DNA of 64,000 nt from Maea johnstoni (GCA_963942565.1 OZ012686.1:15030056-15094055); one strand, 5' to 3'; positions 25,101-37,020 are shown, numbered from the stretch's first letter. Notes: generated from the letters alone by a model not told the origin. Made by a program: numbers and translations.

Positions 25101-28100
25101 AGTACCGAAGGTATGTGCGCCTCGGGTTACGCGGTGTAGTCTGGGGAAGTTTTGGTCACGTGATTGGTTTTGCGGCAATTTCAGTCTGACCCAGGGCCTG
25201 TGAAGCCAGCAGGCAGCCAATCCTGGGGTACACATGTTATCTATGACTCATAGTGGTGTGAGGCAGCGAAATTTGATGACGCATGCACAGTGCCCACTCC
25301 CTGTCTACTACTCCCAGCTAAAACTGAATTGTTCTCACTTGAATTTTATATTTTCATTGCAGTGCCTAAATGGCTAGGATATCCGCAAAGGGCATTTAAA
25401 GAAATGAATTTATTTAAACAGGTTTGTTTCTATCATTCTAAATATTTATACATACGGTATTTGATACATTTATGCACAAAATTCAGATTATATTTTGATA
25501 AGGATGGAGAGGTGGGTGCCATAATTGCTAGCTGCCTTATCAATTGGAAAGTTTACCTTTATTTGGAAGAAATATCCTACTTTGAGAGGAATGTCATATG
25601 TGATGCAATCATGATATATTTAAACTTGTTAACAAATACCTAGAGCATAAAAGTCAACGAATCTCATTTGGTAAGGATTGGCAGAGGGTTTGGTCTAAAC
25701 TTGGAGGCCACATTTGATTCATGCCTTCCTATAAGAGTCATATTCTGCCTATATAATTTTATATATATTTCAAATATATAATTATTATTACATATATTTC
25801 AAATATCAGTAATTATTATTATATCTAATCTGTAGTAAGATGTCCATTGTTATAACAGATAATAATCATATCTGTTTCCTTTTCCAGATGATCCGTGACC
25901 CATCCAGTGAGAAACTTCTCCCCGACCCACTAAAAGAGCCGTACTACCAGCCTCCCTACACACTGGTCCTAGAGATGACAGGCGTTATGGTACATCCTGA
26001 TTGGACGGTAAGATTTGAAGTATTTAGCCGTAATTTTAGTTACCTATATTTAGAAATTAAAAGTGTTCTGGTTTGATGGTAGAATATTGATAGTTCTGTA
26101 ATGATATGATACCTTAATATTCTAACTGCTTTGCAGGGACCCAATTTTGTTAAATCTAGCACTGTCAGCTTATAAATTTGTTAATAGCGCACTTTCTTAG
26201 CGTGGAGATGTCTAGGTTGCAATTAAGTCAATTTCATATATATTTTTTATATATTTCAAATTTTAAAGAATTCAATATTTAACTTTTTCGATACAATAAT
26301 TTTTCCCATTCGATATTGATATTTGGTGTAGTATCGAGTAGTGTTCGTCCGATTGTTCGAACAAGCCGAACAGCGTTCGTTTGTGCCTCCGATTATGATG
26401 ATCGAACGCAATTTCACATGTTCGAACAAAAAAACGAACATGGATAAAAATTATATTCAAAGAAATAGCTGGACTTTCGGTAATCCTGCCTGTCAGAAAA
26501 TCTGAGAAAAAAGTTTAGTTACGTATTTATTGCCCCACCAAAGAGGAAACACTGCTGGACCGCTCCAGATCAAACTCTCTGAGCGTGCTGAGGCGATGTT
26601 ACGATGCCGCCATTGTTGTTGTGGTTATCGGCACACAATAGCGCAAATGCGCATGACGCAATTACGCTAGTGTGTGTTGATACCGCTAGGTGTCGCGGTA
26701 CCTTATGACTTATAAGTAAACAGCAATGGCGACACAGAAAACCATGTACACAACTTCGATTATTAATCGGTCATCGGTCGTTCAGATGGACCGATGATCG
26801 ATCTTGAAAATTGTGACCGATTCCGAACACTAGTATCGAGTACTGGTACCAATCCCTACTACCTATGTACTGCCATCCTAACGCTGCTAGGTATTTTTGA
26901 GATAAATCATCTTTTATAGAAAACCAGATTCTCTTAGTAAGGGCCCCCTAGAGTCGCAACCTAGACATTGCTGGGTCTATGAAAGTGTGATTCTTGCAGA
27001 TTAATATCCACTATATATGATCAGTATAATAGTCAGTGGGATTTGAAATATGTACTCTTATCATTCTGATTTCAGCTGAGTACGGGTTGGAGGTTTAAAA
27101 AGAGGCCTGCAGTGGACTATTTTCTCTCTCAAGTTGGCCCCCCGTTATTTGAAGTCGTTGTCTACACATCAGAACAAGGATTTGTAAGTATTACATATTG
27201 TAGGATGATTATTTGTCTCATCAGACCATGTCTCTATATGTTAGGTACTGAACTTTTCAAACCAACCATATTTTTGATAGTATGCAGGCCCGAACGCTAA
27301 CTCAAAATGATACTGGCCGTGTAGGACCAGTAACACCTAGCATCTGCTGGTCCTGCAAAATTTTTACTGGTCCTACATTTTTTCTTAAACATAACAAGAA
27401 AGAACATTGCATAAAATTCACCAAAACATTTATCTTAATAGATTTTATCTTCATTTATTTCAAAAATATTTGGGGACATTCTTGGGGGGAAACTTTTTAA
27501 CAAGAAAGTTTACTGTGCCTGTAGGACCAGTTGAGGTCTTTTTTTACTGGCCCGAAGCTGTTTTTGGGAATTTTTACTGGCCTGGGGCCATAGGTTCACC
27601 CTTTGCGTCGAGCCCTGGTATGAGTGGGATCATTTGCATTAATTGTGTGTTTTATGAGAAGTAAGTCTTCTCACATCAAGGTCTAGGAGGCTCAACATCA
27701 AGATGGTAGTATATCATAATCTGGATATTTAAAACTGCAGAACCTTCAGAATGATGCTCACAGCATCCCTCTTGTTGATGGTAGAACCGTTTTGCATCAA
27801 TTGTGTGTATCATGAGAAGTTGGGATTGTCACCTTTAAACTTTTCACGATACAATTAGGGCGCCATATACCGCTAAGGGTGAAGCGGTACGGTACCATAA
27901 CCGTTACCGTCGAAACGATACAGTATTTTATCGGTACTGCTATCGGTATATTGAAGTTGAACTATGCTAAGTACACACTTAGCATAGAGTTCCTGATATA
28001 AATTTAAAACTAATTGATTGTCTGTCAGGTATTTAAAAAGTAATACTTACGGTTGACGAACTTGTTGAGTAGATCCACATATTCTTGCTTGAAGATACGT

Positions 28101-31100
28101 TATAGCGGTGAAGCTGGTACCAACGCCGCTGGCCGCTGCCATTACTTAGTGTTGTGATTCTTATCCCTACTGCGTAGTGGCGCTGTATATCGCTACAGCA
28201 GCGGCACCATGCGGTAACAAAAAGAACCACAACTGTGACAACATTAATGGCAGCGGCGATGTTACTAGCTTTGCCGCTATATCGTACCTTCCAAGTGAAC
28301 AAGTCTGTAAGTACAACTTCTTACTGATTTTTTTTGTAGTTTTTGAGGTTTGACAGTTTTGCAAAATACCGATAAGCATACTGTTAAAAATCGAAACGGG
28401 TATGCACCGGTATTTTGCGAGACGGTATTCTTAACGGTGCTGGTACCGGGTACCGGTGTACAGCCCTAGATACAATATGATATTGATATTTCCTTAACGA
28501 TACAATATCTTAATATTTATAATTCTACTTCCTGCCTTCCAGCGACTTAAATTTGCTAAATTAAGCATAGTCAAATTCAGATATTTTGCAAATAAATAGC
28601 GAACTGCCTTCATGTGGAGATGTTCAGATAGCAGTTATGTCAATTTTATATTGTTAAGCAGTATCAGTATGTCATATCTAAAAGGATACAATACTTTTTG
28701 CCTATTCAATACCAATATTTGGTATTGTATCGAGTACCAGTACCATTCCTTAGTGAGAAGGCTTCTCACAGTCAATTGCTGATCAAAATTTCAAAAAGGT
28801 TATTGTTACATGAATAGATCTATTTCTGACACAAATATTTTTCATTATCTTTCAGACTGCATTCCCAATCCTGGACTCATTGGACCCAAATGGTTACATC
28901 ATGTACCGACTATTCCGTGATGCTACGAGATATCAAGACGGCCACCATGTTAAGGTAGGGTGAAAGATTTCACGGATGGTTCTCTTTTCTCTGGTATTTT
29001 ATCTGCTGGAAACATACCCATGTGTATATGTATATTATGTATATCTATATATATACATGTATATATACAGGTGAACTTGGATATGACGGACCACTTTACG
29101 ACGGACTTTTGCATATGACGGACAATATTCTAGGTCCCAGTCCCATGCATATCAAGTATGTGTCATATGTATATGACAGATTTTGCACATGAAGGACCAA
29201 TTTTCCTGGTCCCATTGTGTCTGTCATATCCAAGTTCACCTGTATGTATATATATAGCTGTACTTTCCTTGTAAGTGGTGTGATAGAGGGCTTTCTATTG
29301 TTTGTGTATATATGACATTTTTCCGATCACTAAGAATCTTGAATTGACGGAACAGAAGCATGCTGATTAAGATATTATTGTAATTTACTGAATGGTTTGC
29401 ATTTATGATGGAAGTTTTCTGAGTAGAAGCATGTTGGAGGGCTTTATAATTCACTCACTAAGCATTCTGCTTTATATTCAGGTTTTGATTTGACACAGCA
29501 GACTCATATTGAAGGTTTTATTATTGCCATTATATATAGATATAGATATATACATAGATAGATATATAGGTATAGATATAGATGTGTATATGATAACATA
29601 TTGACATGTGTTTTGCTTTATTCCCAGGACTTGAGTTGCCTGAACAGAGATCTTTCCAAGGTGATCATCGTGGACTGGAATCCCAACTCCTACAAACTCC
29701 AGCCTGAGAATGCTGTCAATATGTCCAGGTGGACTGGAAATGACGATGACAGAGGCCTGGTTGATCTTGCAGCTTTTCTTAGAAGTATGTATTCAACTTT
29801 ACCCTTCAAACCCTTACTTGGTAATGCCAATCTTAAAACGACATTGATATATACGATTCCTGTCCACCAACTTCTCATACTAAATTGGTGACTTTTTGAG
29901 AAAAAATACTAATTGAATTTAACCATGCAAGAACCAACCACCGTGATGCAATCTATCCTAACCCTTCCAATGCTGAGACTACTTTCGTTCAAAGCACAAG
30001 GATTCAAAGAATTTTGAAAAACATTTAAACCCTATCATGTTGGTATTCATTGGATAGCTCTCACTGAGTGCTTTTAGATGAGTACCCATATGCCAGAGTT
30101 TCAATCATTTTTCAGGATTTTTGCATCATTTTGTATTGGCCAAATCAGCCACCAGCAGCATGAGGGTTAAGTCAATTTTATTTTGATATTTTTTCTTATT
30201 ATTCATACCAATGTGCATGTTGAAATACTTGGGGAATTCACGTTTTTATTATATCACTAGTTTATTGTAAATAGAATATGTTTGTGTTTAAACATGGATC
30301 TATATATAAATGCATACCTTTATTAATCATGCAAAAATATGAAGTTATTAGTATAATTAATTTACATGGAAAACAATGCTACTCTCTTCTTGGAATCTTG
30401 TTGAACTCTATTAATTCACTGTTTAGAAGACCCTCTTAAACTGCCATTCATTGACTATAGCTTACAGTAACAATGAGTAAAGTAGATCATTAATTGTAGT
30501 TAAGACAGCCTGCACAAAGGGGTGAAAATGAATACAATTTTAAAAAATCAGGGCTCGAAATTAAGTGATTTTCCAGGGAGCTTAATTGCATCTTTAAAAT
30601 CTACTTTAGGGTGTTGTGTGTAGAAACTAGTATATCTTTGGGCTCCCTGCAGAAATTTGAGGGAGCTGTAGGAGGCTTCAAGGGAGCCCTGGGCCCCTGG
30701 CACCCCTTAATTTCGAGCCCTGAAAATATTCAATACCAAGTTTTCTGAGGCAGAGTTAAATGAGTAAATACTCATTCAACGCTATATTTGTTTGGTTTGT
30801 ATGGAACTCTGAAATGCTAGTTAATCCTCTACCTGATTCCTTGCAGCAATCGCTTCGTCTGGAGTGGAGGACGTCCGTTCAGTACTAGCGTACTACAACC
30901 AGTTTGACAACCCTCTAGAAGCTTTCAGGGAAAACCAGAAGAAGCTACAGGTAAAAAAACATTTGTTTATTTTTCCTACTTGCCGGGGATCACGATCATG
31001 CTATACAATGGTCTAATTCTCACCAATTTGGTGTAAGAATTTTACCAAATGCCTCTTGCAACAGGTATAGAGTAACTGTAATTTCTTATCTATATAAAAA

Positions 31101-32789
31101 TAAATAGTAGCTACAGGTAAGTTGGGTAGAAAAACAAGGCCAAAAACAGGGAGCGTCATGTTACAAGTTAGAGAAAAGAAAGGGATGTAGTTATCTTATT
31201 TCAAAAGTCTTCATTTTCCTAGACTTTTCACTTCCAAGTTTTTCCAGAGAGCATCCAAGAACTAAATTATCTGATATTATGAAATATGTTTTCAAAAGGC
31301 TCTTAATCCTTCCAATGCTGAGACTATTTTCATCAAAAGCACGAGGACCCAAAGATTTTTGAAAACCATCAAAACCCTTTCATGTTGATATTCATTAGAA
31401 AGCTCTCACTGAGTACAGGGTACAGGGTTTCACTAATCGCTCAGGTTTTTTGCATTGTTTTGTATTGGCCAAATTAGTCACCAGGGGCCGGTTGCACCGA
31501 CAGGCTTAAGGCTTAAACTCAGACTCATGTAAATCCATTGTCTACAACAATAGCATCTATTGTTGTAGACAATCAAGTTAAGTCTTGAGCCTAAGTTTGA
31601 GCCTGATTCGTGTTGGTGCAATCAGCCTCAGCAGCATAAGGGTTAATTATAAGGGGTGTGCTGTTTTAATGGACTTGCTTGTCGCCATTAAAGTTAGGCC
31701 TAAAAAAGTTGTTTATTTCCTGGAACACTACCCTAACAAGTTTTTATTCAAAAAAATCCCTACCCCAAAGTTTTTTCTGCCCCCCAAACTCCCAATCATC
31801 GTAAAACATGCATAAAACACACATTTTTGACCAAATAAATAATGAAAAAAAAAATCTTTTACCGACCTACCTACCCTATTTTTTTCGGACCGTTACAGGA
31901 AACAAACACTTTTTTTTGGCCTTACCAGTACCACATTGTATTTGCCTTGATCTACTCTCCTTGTAGTCAAGTATAATTCAGCATCTATATGAATGACTGT
32001 TAACTTGGGTTTCATTACATTTTATCACAAGTTGAACAACTAAATCCCCTTAAAAAGAGATTTTGGGATTGTATTTGTCAATTGCAGTTGCTTATAAGTT
32101 GAATACACATGAAAAATCTTATTATCACATTGATATATAAGATTCATGTCCACCCACTTCTCATACTGAATTGGTGACATTTTGAGAAAAAATGGCTTAT
32201 CAAATATAATTATGTTAGAAGACCAATCTATTCATATATGTCTTTCAAAGTTTAAGACCTACAGCAAGTTTAGTTGTGAGTGTTTCATGTCTTTTTAATA
32301 GGCACCGACCACTGTGACACAATCTCTCTTAATCTTTCCGCTACTTTTTTCCAAAGCACAATACAAGGACACAAAGATTTTGCATCTAAACTCTGTTATG
32401 TTGGTATTCATTGGATAGCTCTCGCTGAGTACTCTCAGATAAGTACCCATGTGCCAGGTCATTTTCAAGGTTTTTTGCATCATTTTTTATTGGCCAAATT
32501 AGCCACCAGCAGCATAAGGGTTGATAAAGTGTGCCTGCTGTCTATTGTTGTTGGTATTTTAAGTATTGTTATGTTTTTCAGGAGCAGCAGGAGATTTCTA
32601 TTGTTGTTGGTATTTATGTATTGTTGTGTTTCCAGGAGCAGCAGGAGATTTCTATTGTTGTTGGTATTCTAAGTATTGTTGTGTTTTCAGGAGCAGCAGG
32701 AGATTTCTATGAAGATGCAGCAAGAAAGGCAGGAACAACAGAGCCTCGCCAGTGGCTGGACAATGAGCCTTTTCGGAAGGAAGAGATGA
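22127..32789 (+). CDS. TIMM50: TIMM50, mitochondrial import inner membrane translocase subunit Tim50
   Basis: Tim50 is the receptor subunit of the TIM23 complex. It sits in the inner mitochondrial membrane and guides presequence proteins arriving from the TOM complex. Ten coding exons join in frame: 22127-22502, 23809-23840, 24279-24300, 25363-25421, 25888-26007, 27076-27183, 28856-28954, 29628-29784, 30847-30950, 32691-32789, giving 391 residues, close to animal Tim50 length. All introns are GT-AG. Residues 1-40 look like a targeting presequence, about 103-122 form the membrane segment ([17 protein letters not shown]), and the FCP1-like domain starts near residue 185 with [15 protein letters not shown], then [18 protein letters not shown] and [18 protein letters not shown]. 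The phosphatase DxDx motif reads LEMTG, so catalytic aspartates are absent, as in animal Tim50 generally. The start at 22127 has a good context (ACAAAATGG); an in-frame upstream ATG at 21809 lies before MITE sequence and was not chosen. The acceptor of exon 10 is present in three tandem copies. Confidence 0.95.
22544..22813. mobile_element. MITE family C, copy 2
   Basis: 270 bp with ends GCTTAGATGAATAAAA and ATTCATCAAAGC, starting 42 bp after the donor of TIMM50 exon 1. It contains a TGACGTCA site near 22702. Confidence 0.75.
26190..26870. mobile_element. MITE family E, copy 1, split by a hAT MITE
   Basis: AATAGCGCACTTTCTTAGCG...GTGGAGATGTCTAG and the terminal CGAGTACTGGTACCAATCCC match the copy at about 27830-28755. 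Interrupted at 26339-26832. In TIMM50 intron 5. Left end approximate. Confidence 0.6.
26339..26832. mobile_element. hAT-type MITE, 494 bp
   Basis: Ends TAGTGTTCG...CGAACACTA, flanked by a perfect 8-bp target duplication GTATCGAG (26331-26338 and 26833-26840). Nested in MITE family E. Confidence 0.85.
27285..27617. mobile_element. CAGGGCTCGA-family MITE (5-bp TSD), copy 1
   Basis: 333 bp from CAGGCCCGAACGCTAA to TTTGCGTCGAGCCCTG, flanked by GTATG on both sides (27280-27284, 27618-27622). In TIMM50 intron 6. Confidence 0.85.
27826..28755. mobile_element. MITE family E, copy 2, split by a hAT MITE
   Basis: Matches copy 1 (GTGGAGATGTTCAGATAGC; GTATCGAGTACCAGTACC near the right end). Interrupted at 27856-28468. 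In TIMM50 intron 6. Confidence 0.6.
27856..28468. mobile_element. hAT-type MITE, 613 bp
   Basis: Ends TAGGGCGCCATATACCG and GGTACCGGTGTACAGCCCTA with a perfect 8-bp target duplication GATACAAT (27848-27855, 28469-28476). Rich in CGGTA motifs. Confidence 0.85.
29068..29242. mobile_element. MITE family A, Tc1/mariner-type, copy 2
   Basis: 175 bp, CAGGTGAACTTGGATATGAC to GTCATATCCAAGTTCACCTG, with TA on both sides. Same length as the copy at 224-398. In TIMM50 intron 7. Confidence 0.9.
29962..30166 (-). mobile_element. piggyBac-like MITE, copy e
   Basis: CCCTTCCAATGCTGAGACTA to AGCCACCAGCAGCATGAGGG; right TTAA intact (30167-30170), left decayed to CTAA. In TIMM50 intron 8. Confidence 0.85.
30549..30722. 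mobile_element. CAGGGCTCGA-family MITE, copy 2
   Basis: 174 bp, CAGGGCTCGAAATTAAG to CTTAATTTCGAGCCCTG, flanked by AAAAT on both sides. In TIMM50 intron 8. Confidence 0.9.
31307..31642 (-). mobile_element. piggyBac-like MITE, copy f, interrupted
   Basis: Flanked by TTAA at 31303-31306 and 31643-31646. Split by a 146-bp foldback MITE (31484-31629). In TIMM50 intron 9. Confidence 0.85.
31484..31629. mobile_element. GGGGCCGGTTGCACC foldback MITE
   Basis: Begins GGGGCCGGTTGCACCGA and ends with the approximate complement GGTGCAATCAGCCTC. At its centre is a perfect 17-bp stem (ATTGTCTACAACAATAG, 31537-31553 with 31557-31573) around a 3-base loop. Confidence 0.8.
31697..31921. mobile_element. PIF/Harbinger-like MITE (GGCCTAAAAAA family), copy 1
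   Basis: 225 bp with ends GGCCTAAAAAAGTTGTTT and GGAAACAAACAC...GGCC, flanked by TTA on both sides. In TIMM50 intron 9. Confidence 0.85.
32333..32520 (-). mobile_element. piggyBac-like MITE, copy g
   Basis: Left TTAA at 32329-32332; ends AGCCACCAGCAGCATAAGGG then TTGA. Its right end is only 60 bp before the first of three tandem splice acceptors of TIMM50 exon 10. Confidence 0.85.
32530..32710 (+). repeat. Tandemly triplicated 3' splice site of TIMM50 exon 10
   Basis: Units of 54 and 55 bp repeat the intron end plus the first exon bases: a TTTTCAG or TTTCCAG acceptor then GAGCAGCAGGAGATTTCTAT, with exon-start positions 32582, 32636 and 32691. Only the third continues into the conserved C-terminal coding sequence and stop at 32789. 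The first two acceptors lead to a different reading frame. Confidence 0.9.
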
Positions 32790-33183
32790 GATATAAAACA
32801 CAAACTTTTAACAATATAAATACCCTACCCACTCATCAACGGAGCACTCTCATCAACTAGTTCCAAGTACTGCATACCTTGTTAATTTTGCGCTTATTAA
32901 GTACTGTGCTAACCAGGCAGCTGCCTTTGATGCGCAGTTTAATATTTACACACTGGGGGAATGACAAGCTATCATGTCTAAATTGTGGTGCGCAGGTTAT
33001 TATATACGTACTCCTTGGGTGTGCAAAGTACCAGTAATAGAATTAAACTGCCACAGTATTAACACTGTATACAGTATTGGTGTGTACTATATGTACCTTA
33101 CCAGCCACAGATTGAAGGGTTAAAAGATGTGCAGGATATAAAGTTACTTGGGACTTGCTGAATACAGACTAAGACTGTCACCA

Positions 33184-33515
33184 GGTGGCGCCACCTATAG
33201 CACAGGCGCCATGTTAAGGAGCAATGTGGAGGGACCGTGTCAAAACCACATGTTCATCCTCCAGTCTAAGACTGCGACCAGGTGGCGCCACCTATAGCAC
33301 AGGCGCAATGTGGAGGGACCATGTTGGAGCCACATGTTCATCCTCCAGTCTGAGACTGCGATCAGGTGGCGCCACCTATAGCACAGGCGCAATGTGGAGG
33401 GACTGTGTCAGAACCACATGTTCATCCTCCAGTCTAAGACTGCGACCAGGTGGCGCCACCTATAGCACAGGCGCAATGTGGAGGGACTGTGTCAGAACCA
33501 CATGTTCATCCTCCA
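33184..33515. repeat. 84-bp minisatellite with GGTGGCGCCACC palindromes
   Basis: Four units starting at 33184, 33281, 33365 and 33449; the first spacing is 97 bp and the others 84 bp. Each carries GACCAGGTGGCGCCACC, which includes a perfect 12-bp palindrome and resembles the vertebrate CTCF core. Because 84 is a multiple of three, an open frame (33224-33538) of 28-residue repeats is maintained, but it lies beyond the TIMM50 stop and lacks any known domain. Confidence 0.9.
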
Positions 33516-34700
33516 GGCAATTGGAATGGGAAAAATAACCTTGCAGGAATTTCAAGGGTATATTTGGTAATAGATATTGCATTGAGACCCAGTAATTTAC
33601 TAGCATACTACATATTATAGTGATTTATGATACATTTCATATGGTTTTATAAAGTTTCCAGATCTTCATATTTTGTTTTTCGTTTTGTATATAGGTTATG
33701 CAATTTTCATGGCTTACCCAAAGCTGCTTCTGACTATGCAGGGATATGGTATTAAATCATAAACACTTCACTGAGCTTCTAGTTTTGTATAAAAATGGCT
33801 GTCTAAGAGTCTAGCATTGCAGAAGTGTGTGAATTCATCGCAGAAAAGGCATTGAAGGTTTTAAAATAGTATTTTGAGACTTGGCAGTCACAATCAAGTG
33901 TGGCAGGTTAGACAGATTTCGCAGATTGGCCTGCAATTCTTTTTAAGGAATCGGTGTCAGTAAATGGGGAATCTACATCATTGTTATTTCCCACACCCCA
34001 CCTAAGAACCGTTGTCTATGAAGGTGCTGTAAACACTGATGAAAATTGAATGAAAGTGTCGAGAATTCATTGATGGAAAAGGGGGAAATCCACTAACACT
34101 CCTCTTGGAAAACAAGCTGCTGACAGGTGCATATATAATGACTTCGGAAATTAGCATTCAGCCGTCATCATCTTAGGGTTTTTCCTTAGATGAAGGGAAC
34201 ATGGACGAATTAGGGCTCTTGCATTTGTTTACATTTCAGAAGGAGACTGCTCATGCAAATGAGCAGAATGCACCTTTTGAGTGGTTCTCGTCAACACCTG
34301 GGCCAGGAGTCGTGCTGAGGCTATTGAGTGAGATCTGCTGGTTGCGTATGTGGTGACCGACATTCTTGGGTTGTTGTAGCATCAAGGAGAATTAAGGGAG
34401 TCTGGAGTGGATGGGTGCAATACCGTATGCAAGCAGTAATTGAAAATCGGCTTTGAAATAAATTGTATAAATTTGGATGAAAGAATTACTTAGATATTTG
34501 CACATAATACTGTTTCTATGTGTTGTATTAGATCACCTCTGCTTGGAGAATGTGTCAACGTAATAAAGCACTCTGGCTACTTCTTGAGCCATGCAAAATA
34601 GTTGAAACACAGAAAGTAGTTCTTCATATTTTAAAATTTGATAAAAACTGTCCTATAGAATTAAACAATCTCGCACCCAGAATAGAGATAGTTACAGGTA

Positions 34701-34861
34701 CAGTCTAACCTGTATTAAGAGACTGCCCAAAGGAAGACCAAAATATGGGTTGTTAAGACAGGTGGTCTCTTAATAGAGGGTCATTTAAGCTAGAATGTTA
34801 GACCAGGGGAAATGAAAATGTGGTCTCTTAATAGAGGTGAACGCTCGGTCAGGTTTGACTG
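34701..34861. mobile_element. Tc1/mariner-like MITE (CAGTCTAACCTG)
   Basis: 161 bp, CAGTCTAACCTGTATTAAG to GGTCAGGTTTGACTG, with TA on both sides. Confidence 0.85.
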
Positions 34862-34975
34862 TATTTCATTTGGATTCTTTTTGTAAAATATGTATTGTAA
34901 CTATGTTGTGACGACTAAGAGGTACTGCTTTATTGGGGCTGGGTACCATAAAGTCCTGGTCATTTGAATTGTATA

Positions 34976-34981
34976 AATAAA
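34976..34981 (+). terminator. TIMM50: Candidate TIMM50 polyadenylation signal
   Basis: AATAAA about 2.2 kb after the stop codon; an alternative AATAAA is at 34562-34567. Confidence 0.35.
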
Positions 34982-35052
34982 GTATTACAGCAACTTTTAT
35001 CTGTGAATTTCAAATATCTATATATTGAAGGAACCAGTTTAATACTCAAAGA

Positions 35053-35333
35053 CAGTGCCTTAGCCAGCAGGGCGTCTGTGTCATTTGGACACCCAAACCC
35101 TCAAAAATCCTACATTAGAAAACCCAATTTTTTTGTGATGACTTTCTAGAAATGCCAATTTCGAGCAAATGATTTTGAAATTTTCAATTAAATGTGGATC
35201 CTAGGACATTACATAAGGGTATTATTCAGCTTCTTAATGAGAAAATGCACCTTATGGTTTATAAATTGAAGATATTATGGTCTCCCTTAGAATATTGGAC
35301 ACCACCACTTACAAAATTCTGGCTAAGACTATG
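35053..35333. mobile_element. hAT-type MITE family F (CTTAGCCAG), copy 1
   Basis: CAGTGCCTTAGCCAGCAG to TTCTGGCTAAGACTATG, with a perfect 8-bp target duplication CTCAAAGA (35045-35052, 35334-35341). Confidence 0.9.
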
Positions 35334-35559
35334 CTCAAAGATGTAAATAAATGAAGTGATTGGATGTCCTGTAGTCATTCAAGGGTTTGGGCACCAAACC
35401 CTAGTAGACCTAGTTCAACAAGCTTAGCACCCCTATTTGTCTCCTTACACACTCACTCCTCGTTCCGTTCGCAATGCCAGCAGACAGCACCATCCCTCAA
35501 AGCGTGCACTGTATACCAGTTGGTAGACATCTACAGGATATACATGCAGTGGTTAAAAT

Positions 35560-35900
35560 AGACAGTAGCCCACCGGTCCGTTTCTACCAAAAATTTGAAC
35601 GGGCTAGTAAAAGTCTATGTTTACTTGCCCAGAAAGTCTATTAAATATTCTGACAGACCACATTAATTTAGTAAGCATAACATCCAATTTCACAATTCTT
35701 TTAAATTAGATTACAACTGTCATAATTCATAAATTTAGCACAATTAACCATGAACGTTCAGTTATGAAATGGTGTTGGCTTCCACTTTGGTTATCTAAGT
35801 GATATGGAATGCTAATTTTTCTGGTGGACCACTAAACTATTCATTTTGATGGATCGTTTGACCACCAAGCCTTAGCAAACTGTTTTCAGCACTGTACATG
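35560..35900. other. Possible decayed MITE
   Basis: Motifs such as ACTTGCCCAG and GTAGCCCACCGG resemble the element at 36143-36481, but ends cannot be defined. Confidence 0.3.
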
Positions 35901-35934
35901 TAAACAACAGGAAAAACCTCATCATTCTAACATC

Positions 35935-35940
35935 TTTATT
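35935..35940 (-). terminator. Candidate polyadenylation signal of the minus-strand gene
   Basis: AATAAA on the - strand, about 3 kb after the stop codon at 38942-38944. It would make the gene converge on TIMM50 with about 1 kb between the two 3' ends. Weak evidence. Confidence 0.3.
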
Positions 35941-36142
35941 TCTCAACATAGAAAAATACAAATCTCCTTACAAGATCCTGGTAAATAAAACAAGTAAGAC
36001 CATAGCAATATAGCACCTAGCAAGGATTCTAATCTCTATACTGTTACAACATAAACATATGAAACCACTAGCAAGTCCGCCTGGGCACGTCTGGGGATTT
36101 TCACATTTCCTGAATCTTTTTATTACAAATAAACTAAAGAAC

Positions 36143-36481
36143 AGGCACCAACATAAGTTTTAAAACTTACTTGCCATGCCGGGCAAGTAGTTAATGACTT
36201 TTACTTGCCCGACATAATTTTTGGCTTGCCCAAAATCAGTTATAACATGCTAGAATGACATGTATTATTTCTCATTGATTTAATGATATGAAAACTTTTT
36301 TTTTTAATTGTGTTGCATTGTTTGCAGATTTCTAGGTATTTGTGCCATTTTCTATATAAAAATATGTACTGTTTAGAAAATCAGCTTGCCCATTCGGGTA
36401 AGTGCAAACTAAAATGTACTTGCCCGAAAGACCTTTTTTTTCAAAAATTCACTTGCGGGGCAAATACTTATGTCGATACCT
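36143..36481. mobile_element. MITE with ACTTGCCCG motifs
   Basis: Terminal repeats AGGCACCAACATAAGT and, inverted, AGGTATCGACATAAGT. Interior rich in ACTTGCC(CG) motifs in both orientations. Confidence 0.65.
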
Positions 36482-37020
36482 AAAGAAGGTTGAGGATCAG
36501 TTTTGTAAATGTGCTTAACATGTACTAATTAAAATATTTTCTTCTATAATAAAACCTGTAACATAACATAAATTCTAATAATGGGACTAGGTATTGGGCA
36601 ACCGCAATATAGCGTGAAGTGAGATAACATTTCTCTTGTAGCTGTCACGTGACCAAATATAATAGAAGTCAGGAAAATTCAGAAGAAAATGAAAGAAACT
36701 GACCAATAAAAAGGTTGCAAGGAAAATGACTAAAGAATACAAAGATCTAGATATGCACTAAGAGATTAGTTTAAAGGTACAAAAATAAGAAAATGTTACA
36801 AAATTATTCAATTACCCATATAGAAACTAACTATTGAATTATATCAATTTTGATTATTTTCAACAGCAATTCCAATATAACAAAACAAATTCTACAGAAC
36901 TTATCTAGAAAAGTTTACTAAGTTGAGAACCATTCAGTAATTCTCGGCGACACTCTTAGTGCTATATTTTTCCATCTTTCCACCCATCATTTCTATGTCG
37001 CATATCACAATCTTTCTTCC
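36482..37020. other. No feature recognised
   Basis: AT-rich sequence, probably within the 3' UTR or flank of the minus-strand gene. Confidence 0.3.

Larger units (their letters stand above)
32790..34981 (+). other. Probable TIMM50 3' UTR and downstream region
   Basis: Follows the stop codon. Candidate polyadenylation signals AATAAA occur at 34562-34567 and 34976-34981. It carries the 84-bp minisatellite and a Tc1/mariner-like MITE. Confidence 0.5.

Noticed and set aside
33224-33538. 104-codon protein of 28-residue repeats
   Set aside because: It is the 84-bp minisatellite read in frame, beyond the TIMM50 stop, with no known domain.
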